From contig NC_080424.1 of NCBI RefSeq assembly GCF_029873635.1, positions 1,963,001 through 2,027,000 on the forward strand: a DNA stretch of 64,000 bases. Reading direction: 5' to 3'. Both the position numbers and the translations under genes were made by a program. Below the pieces are notes generated by a model. That model searched no databases. It was given only the letters and a program-made list of their open reading frames with translations, and was not told the origin of the DNA. Source of the DNA: Malania oleifera (lineage: Eukaryota > Streptophyta > Magnoliopsida > Santalales > Ximeniaceae). Numbering within the stretch: position 1 is the first letter of the stretch; the number at the start of each line of letters is the position of its first letter. Of the stretch, positions 37,801-44,470 are shown piece by piece.

Positions 37801-39111
37801 CACTAATTGAATTTAATATATTCATATAAAAAAGACAACAATTCTTAGTAGATGTCAGTAGGAATTAGAACACAAGAAAACACTTCCTAAATGAAAATTT
37901 TGGATAATAAAATTACACTAGGTAGGGGTCTAGGAGAATAGGAAATTCAAGAGTGAAAACTGGGCATGTTTTGTTGTGGAAAACCTTTTCGTTTTCCATT
38001 TCTAGTTTTCTAAATAATTACAGAAGTATTACAAAGATGTCCAGTTTTCTAATATTTGCTTATGAAAGTTGAAAACCACACATGAAAAAAAATTTGAAAA
38101 AACAAAAAAAGGTGTCCCCGGGTCATAAGGCTTCCCACTTCACGAGGGTAAGGGGAAGGGTCGTCATAGTGTACACAGCCTTACCCCTACTTTTAGGTAG
38201 AGAGGCTGTTTCCATAAACTCGAACCCATGACCAACCGGTCACAAAGGCATAACCTTATGGTTGATCCAAGGTCAGTCCTCACATGAAAAAAAAAATCCA
38301 AGTTTCGTTTACAAGTGTTGGAAAACTAGAATACAAGATGGCAGGTTTGCTTCAAAAACTAAAACTTGTTTTCCTCAATTAAATAGACCCTTACTTTTTT
38401 TAAATTAGATCAAATTTTGTAAATTTATTTTATAGAAATTTAGTATTTTCCATAAATATTCTCATTTTTCTTATAATGATCTTACTGCAGGGGCATAAAC
38501 CTTTTACCCAGCGGGGGCATTTTAATTTGCATTTGAAATGGTTATTTTTCAATTTTTTTTCCTGTGACTTTTTTACTTACCACTTCCTTGCCTTCAGGAC
38601 TACAAGCCCTGGTTTCTCCAAACGTAGGAGAGTCAAAAGCTCATTGTCAACCTGTTTAACATTCTCTCGTTTTGTTTTTTTGCAGTACCACTGAGCAATT
38701 TTCAAAACAAAAATAGCATAATTGAATAACAATTTTTTTTTTTGTTGGAGCACAGTCTAATCCAGCGCAAAGAACACAATACACAAGAAAACATTTTTTA
38801 ATAATTCCCAAACAGCTACTAGATGCAGACATGCAGTTGCCACCAAAAGCATAGGTGAGACCACACAGCTAGATAAGCTACCAAAGAGATTTGAGTATAA
38901 ACACTCGAACACTCTATATGTCAGGATATTAGTCTGCAACCATTAAAATCAAGTTCCATCAAAACCAAATTGCCCTCGAAAAATGGCAATGTTTATCATC
39001 ATAAACATTAGAAAAATCCACATACATAGACATGCATAGAAACATATGAATGCCCGTAAACGCAGAGTAGAACCGAAAAGCGTAGAAGAGAAAAGTTACC
39101 AGGTAAGCCAT
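10377..39111 (-). CDS. Short P-class PPR protein, At4g18975-like (multi-exon, about 29 kb)
   Basis: Minus-strand exons are 39100-39111, 36544-36663, 30295-30414, 23750-23893, 16182-16394, 11604-11805 and perhaps 10377-10396. All but the last intron are phase 0, and each exon has GT donors and AG acceptors. They give a protein of about 270 residues. It has an Arg-rich, acid-poor N-terminus typical of an organelle transit peptide, then SRKDKMNFLVNTLFDLKDSK, AVYGALDAWVAWE, KWMLSKGQG, a PPR-like TYGQLIRALDMDERAEEAHKFW, DLHSVPWQLCNRM and KVADAYEMLG. These match what I recall of the Arabidopsis At4g18975 family, organelle-targeted PPR proteins presumed to bind RNA. The introns hold nearly all the middle TEs. 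Central exons are secure; exon 1 and the last exon are less so. Confidence 0.85.
10397..11603. other. PPR intron 6
   Basis: AT-rich, with no transposon protein recognised and no other exon found. A short GGCTCTCAAAAACATGG-type patch near 10692 shows nothing further. Confidence 0.35.
11604..11805 (-). CDS. PPR gene exon 6
   Basis: It starts after ATTATAAAG with LFKGLEDFDRKPPEKS, continues KVADAYEMLGRHEDKKQVL and ends in a Lys-rich tail before the donor GTCAGGC. At 202 nt it leaves phase 1. The basic end is compatible with a C-terminus of an RNA-binding protein. Confidence 0.9.
12036..13625 (-). mobile_element. L1 LINE ORF2 5' part (endonuclease to pre-RT)
   Basis: ORF2 begins at 13614 with MKILSWNVKGLGG, the L1 endonuclease start. 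GDFNVICSSKGRL lies near 13250, and the pre-RT block VPFEVEIKSKVFEM near 12380 is followed by SLNSTFLALIPKEE near 12170. Many stops are present. It lies in PPR intron 5, on the same strand as the gene. Confidence 0.82.
13930..15290 (-). mobile_element. L1 LINE 3' end (zf-RVT region), split by a MITE
   Basis: At 15290-15076 the minus strand reads FNTMDSLW, SGAYSSKSFYDHLSCA and NGRPKFPLNIK, the C-terminal region of plant L1 ORF2. After the MITE (14372-15075) it resumes at 14371 with KVFIWLIAFDRVSINNVLQSGRPS and ACPYVLEVQKQLL. The reading order across the gap shows the MITE inserted into an existing L1 copy. Confidence 0.75.
14372..15075 (+). mobile_element. PIF/Harbinger (Tourist-like) MITE, copy 1
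   Basis: It is 704 bp long and flanked by TTA on both sides (14369-14371, 15076-15078). The ends are GGTTCTGTTTGGTAT and GATACCAAACAGCCCC, inverted complements with few mismatches. The interior is very AT-rich and similar along its length to 18939-19563, in the same orientation. It has no coding capacity. Confidence 0.85.
15290..16181. other. PPR intron 5 sequence with (AGA)n and G14
   Basis: An (AGA)n patch lies at about 15905-15928 and 14 G at 15990-16003. No exon or transposon protein was recognised. Confidence 0.4.
16182..16394 (-). CDS. PPR gene exon 5
   Basis: It has 71 codons, phase 0 at both ends, acceptor TCATTTTAG and donor GTACAAG. It encodes VIKWMLSKGQG, the TYGQLIRALDMDERAEEAH repeat helix pair and DLHSVPWQLCN. 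It is the best single match to the PPR family in the window. Confidence 0.93.
16395..16894. other. PPR intron 4, 5' end
   Basis: AT-rich with an (AT)n patch at about 16673-16684. Nothing else is supported. Confidence 0.4.
18361..18854. mobile_element. Non-autonomous hAT MITE, 478 bp
   Basis: The flanks CTTGAAGG (18361-18368) and CTTGGAGG (18847-18854) form an 8-bp target duplication with one mismatch. The element starts CAGGGCTC and ends CACCCCTA. The interior has GGTTCGG-like and AACCAAACC-like subterminal repeats and an AT-rich core. That core resembles 29460-29950, sharing TATGTATTTATTT and AAATAAAGTGT. Confidence 0.78.
18939..19563 (+). mobile_element. PIF/Harbinger (Tourist-like) MITE, copy 2
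   Basis: It is 625 bp long and flanked by TTA (18936-18938 and 19564-19566). The ends are GGGTTTGTTTGGTATC and GATACTAAACAACCC. It shares long blocks with copy 1, such as TTTTATTATTTTAATCATAT, but is about 80 bp shorter. Confidence 0.87.
21701..21882 (+). repeat. Tandem duplication, 91 bp x 2, inside the L1
   Basis: TTTGTATGCTTGAAC starts at 21701 and again at 21792. The two copies differ at a handful of bases and both end near GCATTTTGG. The unit covers part of the L1 RT after the active-site region. Confidence 0.85.
22222..22577 (+). repeat. AT-rich dispersed repeat, copy B
   Basis: This is the inverted counterpart of 1-411. It begins CCAAAGTCTTAAAT right after the L1 and runs to a SINE fragment. 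The class is unknown. Confidence 0.6.
22577..22681 (-). mobile_element. SINE fragment, same family as 38093-38280
   Basis: The minus strand reads GAAACAGCC, GGGGTAAGACTGC and CCTAGGGACGCC, matching the 3' half of the SINE at 38.1 kb. The promoter half is missing. Confidence 0.75.
22789..22816 (+). repeat. (AG)14 microsatellite
   Basis: About 28 bp of AG repeat in PPR intron 4. It creates the Arg-Glu or Ser-Leu runs seen in translations, which are not genes. Confidence 0.95.
22883..23275 (+). mobile_element. L1 LINE RT fragment with a G26 run
   Basis: The plus strand reads GVLSKSIK, KIFAKVLANRLI, QAQSAFV, then RHIVDAILLANDVVEAV and KWILEK. This is the RT segment from fingers to the first palm motif. 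A run of 26 G (23127-23152) replaces the Ser-Gly-Arg codons normally found between SAFV and the RxIVDA motif. Confidence 0.82.
23310..23560 (-). mobile_element. Small L1 LINE 3' fragment
   Basis: The minus strand reads REVDELITLL and GLVREFFM, parallel to ERVVDELATLL and GFGRVLFQ at about 26.7-26.8 kb in a longer L1 copy. Nothing else is distinguishable. Confidence 0.5.
23656..23700 (+). repeat. (TA)n/(CA)n compound microsatellite
   Basis: ATATATATATATATAT is followed by ACACACAAGCACAG and CACATACGCATGCACATCC, just downstream of PPR exon 4. Confidence 0.85.
23750..23893 (-). CDS. PPR gene exon 4
   Basis: It has 48 codons, phase 0, acceptor CATCTATACAG and donor GTAGAGAG. It encodes LFDLKDSKEAVYGALDAWV and ASLKRVLAMLEKEQQWHKV, a helical pair that precedes the KWMLSKGQG block of exon 5 in this family. 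Confidence 0.93.
23894..24819. other. PPR intron 3, 3' end
   Basis: AT-rich. No transposon protein, RNA gene or exon could be identified. Confidence 0.4.
24820..25125 (-). mobile_element. L1 LINE C-terminal (zf-RVT) fragment
   Basis: The minus strand reads ASHLFLHSDFAWKTWNKLF, then ESWGLPKFC and FAVLWGYGSRVICIFF. The HLFLH and C positions are those of the zf-RVT domain at the end of plant L1 ORF2. Confidence 0.78.
25590..28560 (-). mobile_element. L1 LINE ORF2 (RT to zf-RVT), degenerate
   Basis: Minus-strand landmarks: VEDLDWREL and a pre-RT block near 28.5 kb, DGLVGFTMAFF near 28.25 kb, KAYTMVNWGFLDNVMC near 27.95 kb, VSHLEDTLLFHDD near 27.63 kb (RT active-site region, disturbed), MRLDGWKRASL near 27.4 kb, and SGSGKGEHVVK near 27.2 kb. 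WVMVIGFSFGRMFGVGEDSL is near 26.9 kb and LWSGAVFAILWTLRVKKNARVF near 26.35 kb. A roughly 170-bp AT-rich piece at 28.28-28.44 kb interrupts the pre-RT block. It lies in PPR intron 3 in the sense orientation. Confidence 0.8.
28600..30260 (-). mobile_element. L1 LINE ORF2 (endonuclease end to pre-RT), split by a hAT MITE
   Basis: The minus strand from 30.26 kb reads RPISDYCLVLVDSNPVQWV, WEDFKV-type sequence and FCYQVETK. After the MITE it continues KLLNKEVFGNIKEQRNKNFFE and LGEEDRSRR, then LELPFEVEEVNMAMFEMDRGK near 29.0 kb. A second pre-RT block near 28.5 kb belongs to the neighbouring copy, so two L1 copies overlap here. Its 5' end lies within about 40 bp of the donor of PPR exon 3. Confidence 0.78.
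29452..29958. mobile_element. Non-autonomous hAT MITE in an L1, 491 bp
   Basis: GTTTCAAC at 29452-29459 and 29951-29958 is a perfect 8-bp duplication. If the element and one copy are skipped, the L1 frame reads straight through from KLK to LLNKEVFG, which proves the insertion. The right end is GAGCAGCCTTA; the left end is less canonical. The core resembles 18369-18846. Confidence 0.8.
30295..30414 (-). CDS. PPR gene exon 3
   Basis: It has 40 codons, phase 0, acceptor AATCATCTGTAG and consensus donor ACT/GTAAGTACG. It encodes FKYLEPGAGVVRKHQIGENV and SRKDKMNFLVNT, joining smoothly to exon 4 (LFDLKDSK). Confidence 0.9.
30415..31150. other. PPR intron 2, 3' part
   Basis: AT-rich. No exon or transposon protein was recognised. 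Confidence 0.4.
31151..31525 (+). repeat. Tandem duplication, 189 bp x 2
   Basis: TAACTTTTGAAAGCAAAATA begins at 31151 and at 31340. The two units match over nearly the full length with scattered substitutions, each ending in AACTTGATTAATCGC. Confidence 0.88.
32431..35764 (+). mobile_element. hAT transposon, 3,318 bp, nearly complete
   Basis: The 8-bp flanks are ATTAAGAC (32431-32438) and ATTACGAC (35757-35764), one mismatch. The ends are CAGGGCCAGCTC and GAGCCGACCCTA. A longer sub-terminal repeat GCCTAGGGCCC appears about 35 bp from both ends, in inverted arrangement. It carries one transposase gene on the plus strand. The leader (32439-33161) has a pyrimidine-rich stretch with CTCTCTC patches, and an exon-like part ends near 33055 before an intron-like AT-rich stretch. 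Confidence 0.9.
33162..35683 (+). pseudogene. hAT transposase (TTF-type zinc finger, ZMYM1-like), one stop and one frameshift
   Basis: The conserved start is probably ATG 33162 (MSTRKYESG), but an A-run at 33207-33215 is off by one base, so the open frame effectively restarts at ATG 33227. From there a single frame runs to 35683, about 818 codons, broken only by TAG at 34694-34696. In relatives that codon is Trp of a TRWE motif, so it is a TGG to TAG change. Visible parts are a zinc-binding RVFCFYCKLFG with later Cys/His, the RNase H-fold DDE region with KLDCTPDVSHQEQM (first Asp) and GYDNGSNMKGK (second Asp), and near the end the hAT dimerisation domain TIPVTVASAEKSFSKLKLIK. The role would be cut-and-paste excision of its own element. 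Two small lesions suggest recent loss of function. Confidence 0.88.
36139..36543. other. PPR intron 2, 5' part
   Basis: AT-rich sequence between the hAT MITE and exon 2, with no feature of its own. Confidence 0.4.
36544..36663 (-). CDS. PPR gene exon 2
   Basis: It has 40 codons, phase 0, acceptor TTTTGTGGTAACAG and donor GTAGATTTT. It encodes VRRFGRLGMVRLQ and RSTTRAICTLE, a basic, hydroxylated stretch without acidic residues until the last codon, typical of a mitochondrial or plastid transit peptide. Not conserved enough to confirm by memory. Confidence 0.68.
36664..37950. other. PPR intron 1, with possible old MITE
   Basis: Complementary-looking patches rich in GGTCCAGTTTG-like and TTTGACCCACTAG-like sequence lie near 37020-37080 and 37660-37720. 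They hint at a decayed inverted-repeat element, but no target duplication was found. Confidence 0.3.
37971..38396. mobile_element. Probable MITE split by a SINE
   Basis: The left end GGGCATGTTTTGTTGTGGAA is roughly the inverse of the right end, whose complement reads GGGTCTATTTAATTGAGGAA. Both are followed by AAAC and Harbinger-like A/T-rich sequence. A target duplication is not clear. Confidence 0.45.
38079..38294 (-). mobile_element. tRNA-derived SINE, full length, with 14-bp target duplication
   Basis: CACATGAAAAAAAA occurs at 38079-38092 and 38281-38294. On the minus strand the body shows a B-box-like GGGTTCGAGTTTA, then GAAACAGCCTCTCTACC, GGGGTAAGGCTGTGTACACT and GACCCGGGGACACC, followed by a T-rich end. 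The GAAACAGCC...GGTAAGG...TACA core is typical of the TS/SolS-like SINEs widespread in eudicots. Confidence 0.87.
39100..39111 (-). CDS. PPR gene exon 1 coding part
   Basis: ATGGCTTACCTG precedes the donor GTAACTTTTC. The ATG context AACAATGGC is a very good plant initiation context. The frame continues in phase 0 into exon 2. There is no ATG upstream in the frame within the open stretch. Confidence 0.58.
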
Positions 39112-39390
39112 TGTTGATGGAAGTGCGCAAGATGCAGACTGCTTTCCTGCGACTGATCTTCCTTTTTTCTTTTCTTTTTTGGTACAGCTCAAGAAGAGAG
39201 TGTCTCCCTCATCCGTCTCTCTGCATCCGCCTCCCCTCTCTGACGCTCATATCTGTCTTCAGGCTTCACCAGCAACTCTCCTCAGTTTCTCGTCCGACTT
39301 TCCCCCTCACAGATAAGCCAAGGGCAGGCAAGAACGCGGTCGACCAAGCTGCTAAAGCCCTAACTTAGGGATGCCCAGGCTTATTTAAAC
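39112..39390 (-). promoter_or_regulatory. 5' UTR and transcription start region of the PPR gene
   Basis: This GC-richer, purine-biased (on the minus strand) stretch precedes the ATG and ends abruptly in AT-rich DNA at about 39380. No TATA box can be assigned with confidence. An LTR element begins about 320 bp further upstream. Confidence 0.4.
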
Positions 39391-39539
39391 TTAGAGCATG
39401 AGCCAGTCCAAATGATATTACATAAAATCTATTTTAATTTTTATACTTTTAATTAATCAATTTTTAGTGCATGATTTTATGCAATTATTTTTGCCATCCT
39501 AAACTAAAGTTAAAGATATTAGTGAATCTTAATAAAATC

Positions 39540-39704
39540 ATTTACATAAATAGTATAAGGACATTTTTGGATCGTTGTAGATAGTTATAAGTGTATTATA
39601 GGATAATTATGACTAGTTATAGAAATAAATTTGAGATAATTATATGGCTATTTTGATATAGTTGTGAGTAGTTAAAAAAATATTTTGAAATAATAAGTAG
39701 TAGT
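39540..39704 (+). repeat. Partial copy of the 135-bp repeat, interrupted by an LTR element
   Basis: ATAGAAATAAATTTGAGATAATTATATGG and following sequence resemble units at 41640-42000. The copy resumes after the LTR element at 40994 with GTAGTTATAGGAATAAA. Confidence 0.6.
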
Positions 39705-40998
39705 TGTTAGATAATACCATATATATTGTAATATTTTAGTTAAGGGGCACTTTAGTCTTTGTATCATTATTAGAGTTAGGTTTATTCATTAGTTCAATTA
39801 TATTCAATACATGTATAAGTAGCATAAAGGCGACATCGTGTGTGGCCCTCTTTGTATTGAATCTTGAAATCTAACATGGTATTAGAGCCTAACGGATCAA
39901 CCCTAATCCCTAATCTCTTTCTCATCAGAGTCGTAGCTGCTACACCACCTCCCACGCACAATCGCGCACCGTCAACGTCTCTTCACACCGTCGACGTCTC
40001 TCTGCACTATCGCATGCACCGAGAAGCATTCATCGGTGAATTTCTATAAGAACTCCCAATTTCGTAGGAACTCAAGAGTTGTGATTCCATATTGGTGCAA
40101 AATCTCGATTTTGCATATTCTTGTTTCATGTCCAAAACCCTAGAACACGCAAGAGGCTTAGATTTATAGCCTTTTGGGTCTAAACGTATTTGTTTTGTTA
40201 ATTGAAAATTTTGAAGATTTTACATACGCGGATTGATTTGTGAGTTTACTGAGGTAATTATTTGATTGAATTTTGGATTTTGATTAGTGATGATTTGTCT
40301 CATTGTGGGTACCTCATTATAGGATTTGTTATTGTTTCTCAAAAAGCATATTTATTTTATTATGCTTTGTTTGTATATGGAAAAGGAGAAACCTTAGTTG
40401 GATTGAATTACATTTGATTGCAGAAGTTGTTGATTTAGTGGAAACAAAGAATCACCTACGAGTTTGCGGCTAGTCTCGCACTCTCTGCAACTCTGTAGTC
40501 GCACTCTTTGCAACTCCGGCACATTCGCCGCCGCACTCTCCTTGCAACTTCACCGCACTCTCTACAACACCATCGCTAGAATCGCACCTAGCGGCAAATT
40601 GTGAATGTTTTGGTCTTCTCGCCAACGTTGCAATCACACGTGAATGACTCCCAGCGCTCCACGCACCCACCAGCGACATCTAGTTTCTACGCAACAAACT
40701 CTTTATGCTTCTCAGCGCGCCATCGTGAGTTTGAGGGGGATGTTAGATAACATCAAATATTATATATATATATATATATATATAATATTTGATATTATCT
40801 AACATCTATATATATATATAATATTTTAGTTAAGGGGCACTCTAGTCTTTTAATCATTATTAGGGTTAGATTTTTTCATTGGTTCAATTATATTCAATAT
40901 ATGTATAAATAGCATAAAGGCAAAGACATTGTGTGTGCCTCTTGTGCAGCAACTCTCTCTCTCTCTATTTGTATTGGATCTTGAATTCTAAGAGTAGT
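39700..40998 (+). mobile_element. Non-autonomous LTR retrotransposon, 1.29 kb, complete
   Basis: GTAGT at 39700-39704 and 40994-40998 is a perfect 5-bp target duplication. The 5' LTR is 39705-39876 (172 bp, TGTTAG to TAACA). The primer binding site TGGTATTAGAGCC follows at 39877-39889, the polypurine tract TTTGAGGGGGA ends at 40740, and the 3' LTR is 40741-40993. The interior of 864 bp encodes no gag or pol; it has C-rich stretches with CGCACTCTC repeats. The primer site is of the copia type. It would need proteins of another element to move. Confidence 0.9.
40739..40806 (+). repeat. 68-bp palindrome at the 3' LTR start
   Basis: GATGTTAGATAACATC-AAATATTATATA and its mirror TATATAATATTTGATATTATCTAACATC form 28-bp arms with one mismatch around a TA-repeat. 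The 5' LTR lacks this structure, so it arose in this LTR only. Confidence 0.9.
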
Positions 40999-41059
40999 TA
41001 TAGGAATAAAATTTTAACTCCACCTGTGATGCACTTAATATCCTTTTTTTTTTTTTACA

Positions 41060-41640
41060 CATTGTCAGTCCCTAGTTCGGGTAAAGGAGGAAGGTTGTGT
41101 TAGGAAGCTGACATCCAGCATAAAATTTGTCACATCACTATAATATGAATCATTATTGAATATTTGCTGGGGCATCCCCTACAAGCGACGTTTTACACTT
41201 ATATCACCAGAGTGTAACGAAAAATGGGCGAGGGTGGGTTAGGTCATTGCCCCAAATTGAGATGAGAATGCTTGAATTGATTAGTGGTATAACATTAAAA
41301 GATAAATAAAAAAATTAACATAAGAGCAGTAAGTTAGGAGTAGCTCCTATAAAAGATAAGATAAGGAAGGGACGACTCAAATAGTATGGACACTTGTAAC
41401 GTAAACCACATAATGCACCAATAAGGAAAAGTGAGTTAGTTAATGTGGAGGGCAATAGAAGGGGTAGGGGTAGACCTAAAATAACTTGTAATTATATAGT
41501 AAGGATTTAATAGCTTTGAATCTATCAAAAGAAATTATCCATGATCACATTAATTGGCAAAAAATAATTCATATACCTGATCCCACCTAGTGAGACTTAA
41601 GGCTTGGTTTGGTTGTTGTCGTTGTTGTAGTTATAGTAAT
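41060..41640 (+). mobile_element. Internally deleted RTE LINE
   Basis: The plus strand starts with an RTE 5' leader-like part (GTTCGGGTAAAGGAGG, AAAAATGGGCGAGGG). It jumps to the C-terminal part EMRMLELISG, GVAPIKDKIRKGRLK, APIRKSELVNVEGNRRGRGRP, and ends CCCACCTAGTGAGACTTAAG then GTTGTTGTCGTTG. The endonuclease and RT core are missing, so this is a non-autonomous derivative or a deletion. Confidence 0.65.
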
Positions 41641-42000
41641 GAATTTGATATTTTTGGAAGATTTCATCAAAGGAGAATTCCCTTTATAGCATTGTAAAAA
41701 ATTATATGGGTATTTTAGGATAGCAGTAGGTAGATAAAGGAGTATTTTCGAATAATCATTGGTAGTTATTGAATAAATTTGACATTTTTGAAAGATGACA
41801 CCTAAGTGAGAATCCCCTTTATAGTCTTAGAGATAATTATACGGTATTTTGAGATAGTTGTAGGTAGTTAAATGGGTATTTTGGAATAATAAATTATAGT
41901 TATAAGAATAAATTTGACATTTTTGAAAGATGACACCAAAGGGAGAATCACCTTTATAGTTTTAGAGACAAACTTACAACTAAAAATATATTTGAAAATT
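41640..42000 (+). repeat. Tandem repeat, about 135-bp unit
   Basis: GAATAAATTTGACATTTTTG and AAAGATGACACC occur at 41771 and 41906, with a diverged earlier unit near 41640. Units also share GAGAATC-CCTTTATAGT and GGTATTTTG-GATAG. Confidence 0.8.
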
Positions 42001-42021
42001 TTCTTAATTATGAAATAATTA

Positions 42022-42627
42022 TGTAACGACCTGAAAGATTTTTCCACAGGGCCTCGTTGACGAACATAGGGAGTTCGTCGATGAGCGTATAAGGGGACCT
42101 CGTCGACGAAGTTACGTCTCGTCGATGAGAAGATACCGAGAAGGGTTTTTAAGACAGTCTAAAATTCGTAGACGAAGGAGGAAGTTCGTCGACGAGGTGA
42201 CGTGTCTAGTTGACGAATCCGGCTCTATAAATAGTGAAAACCCAAATTTTTCAGCATTATTTGGCGCAAATTCTTTCTTCTTTCTCTCTTTACGCCCCTC
42301 CCTCCTTCTCTCTTCGATTCCAGGTCCGTTTTACGTTGAGTTATTGATCTGAAGCCATCACGACGCTCCTAGAGAAGTTCTCTGCAAGTCTGCTGGAGTT
42401 GATCATTGGTGGAGTTGGTTTGGATTTCGTCCCAATCTTAGGGTAAGGCATTTTATTCAGTATTTGTCTTTCCCTCAGTTATAAGAAATACAATATACGA
42501 AGAAATACTGATGTTCTGTTATGGTGGATTTGATTTCCAGGGTGTTGAGTGGAGAACCCTGCAGGTATCGGGCTAGAGTACAGTAGGGGCTTTCAGAGAT
42601 AAGGTAAGGGAAATATATTATGCTAAG
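42022..42627 (+). repeat. Outer gypsy 5' LTR, first part
   Basis: It runs from TGTAACGACCTG to the insertion point. It carries at least seven variants of TCGTCGACGA at 42050-42220, then a TATA box. The rest of the LTR is at 56742-58140. Confidence 0.8.
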
Positions 42628-44470
42628 TGTAAGAACCCGAATCGTGATAACTGGGTTTAAATAAATAAGAGAGGGGCAAATAGGGAATTTGGCAGATTTC
42701 ATCAACGAAACCAAATTTTGTCGACGAAGTCTTTGTTCTTATTGTCGATGAAATTCAAAGACTCGTCGACGAGGAGAAGCCGAGGAATCTCGAAAAAACC
42801 GGTGATCTCAGATTCGTCAACAAGGTCACCGATTCGTTGACGAAGTCAGTGAAAGATTTGTCAATGAGAACACCATTTCGTCAATGAATTGGGCTGGGTC
42901 AAAGGGCTATAAATAGGATTTTTCATTTATTCCAAGCTAAGAAAACTCAATCTTATCTCTCTCTCTCTCTCTCTCTCTCTAGAACTCTCTCTACTCTTCT
43001 TCTCTCTAGATTTCTTCGCCAATCATTGATGGAATCAGAAATTTGAAGTTACCATGAGGATCATGGAAGGATTCTCAATGATTTCTATGGATCGGAATCT
43101 CGTTTTGGATATTTTCGGGTTTTGGCGTAATATCGAGGAAAGGCTCGATCTTCAATTCTGATCCGGTAGTTTTGTAGGTAACATTCTTGTGAGTATATTC
43201 TGTACTGTGATTTGTAGGTTTTGGAACTCAATTTGCTGTTTAGGGGGCTTGGAGTTTCGGGATTTGCTATTCGGGGAAAAGGTAAGGGGAACTATGTTAT
43301 ATTAGTTATTTTTGAAATCGGACTCGGTGGAACTGTGGTCCACGGTCCTGTGTGTGTTTTGGACACTCATTTGAGGGGATCTAACGAAAAAAACTATGGG
43401 TTTTCATTATTACAGTTTTGTGAAAAAGGGGGCGACGGGCTAAATCCCGGGTTTTGTTAAAAATCGAGTATATGTGTGATTTATACTGTGATATTGGGAT
43501 GGTCGTGCCTTGACTTGTTTAAACTGTATTTGTTTGAAAAACCATGTTTTAGATTACCAAATGGGTGTGGTTTGTTTGGTTATATGAGCATGCATATGTG
43601 TGTGATATATTGAAATGCTAGTAGGAACTGGGTTCCGAAATTAATCCAGGTACTGAGAGTGTCCGGCTCTATATCTGAGGGTGTGTGTTTATCGCCTGCC
43701 ACTTAGGCAAGAGTTTTCGGCTCTATATCCAGGGGCGTGAGCCTATACTGGCAGATCAGACTGAAGGGTGTGCATTCACCAGTTAGCACTGGTACGATGC
43801 CACAAGAGTCGAGGACTTGCCATGTGCCGGTGGCGCCATGCTTCGCGGGTCAGTTACGAGCCGACGCCAAATTGTCGGGGATCGGCTTCGGGTCGAAGGG
43901 TGTGATGACACCGGGACTGCTAATCATGTGTTGTGTGTGCGTGTGTGCACTGTGAAAATTAGTACTGGAATGCATTTAACTGTGTGTATGTTGTATCATG
44001 ATAACACTCAAATGCCACACACCGATAAAACCTGTGTTCTTCCTTACTGAGAGGTGTCTTACCCCTGTTGTACATACATTTTTACAGGTTCTTTGAGTAA
44101 CCGGAACTAGCATCCTGGTGTTGGGAGCGTAGTGGCCGGTGTACTGCGTTTTGCGCTTGGGTAAGTGCTAGGACTGTATTTTTGTTTGGTTGCCATTTTG
44201 AGATGTATTTGAGCACCCAGTTTGTATGTTTTGGTAGAGCCATGTTCTGCTCTTGTATAGACTCTGGTATGGTACTGCATATGTGTATATAGATGACCTT
44301 TTTTTCGCTACAATTATGATTGTGTTTGGATGTGTTTAGGGTGCCTGGGAACCCCACGGGGTCGAGCCCTCATCCTTTGTACTGTATCTTTGGATGTTTT
44401 TATCGGATACAAGAATAGGTTAGGTTACATTCTCACCCCTGGGTCCCATTTCGGGGTTCGGGGCGTGACA
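42628..44470 (+). repeat. Inner gypsy 5' LTR
   Basis: It runs from TGTAAGAACCCG to GGGGCGTGACA. A TATAAATA box at 42908-42915 and a (CT)n run at 42956-42980 follow the TCGTCGACGA-rich part. Open frames inside it have no domain. Confidence 0.92.

Noticed and set aside
39111..39368. 85-residue plus-strand frame opposite PPR exon 1
   Set aside because: It is antisense to the likely 5' UTR of the PPR gene and shows no domain.
43221..44050. Several 70-90 residue open frames in the inner gypsy LTR, also seen at 55570-56322
   Set aside because: They occur in both LTRs with frame changes between the copies and have no domain; they reflect LTR sequence of low stop density.
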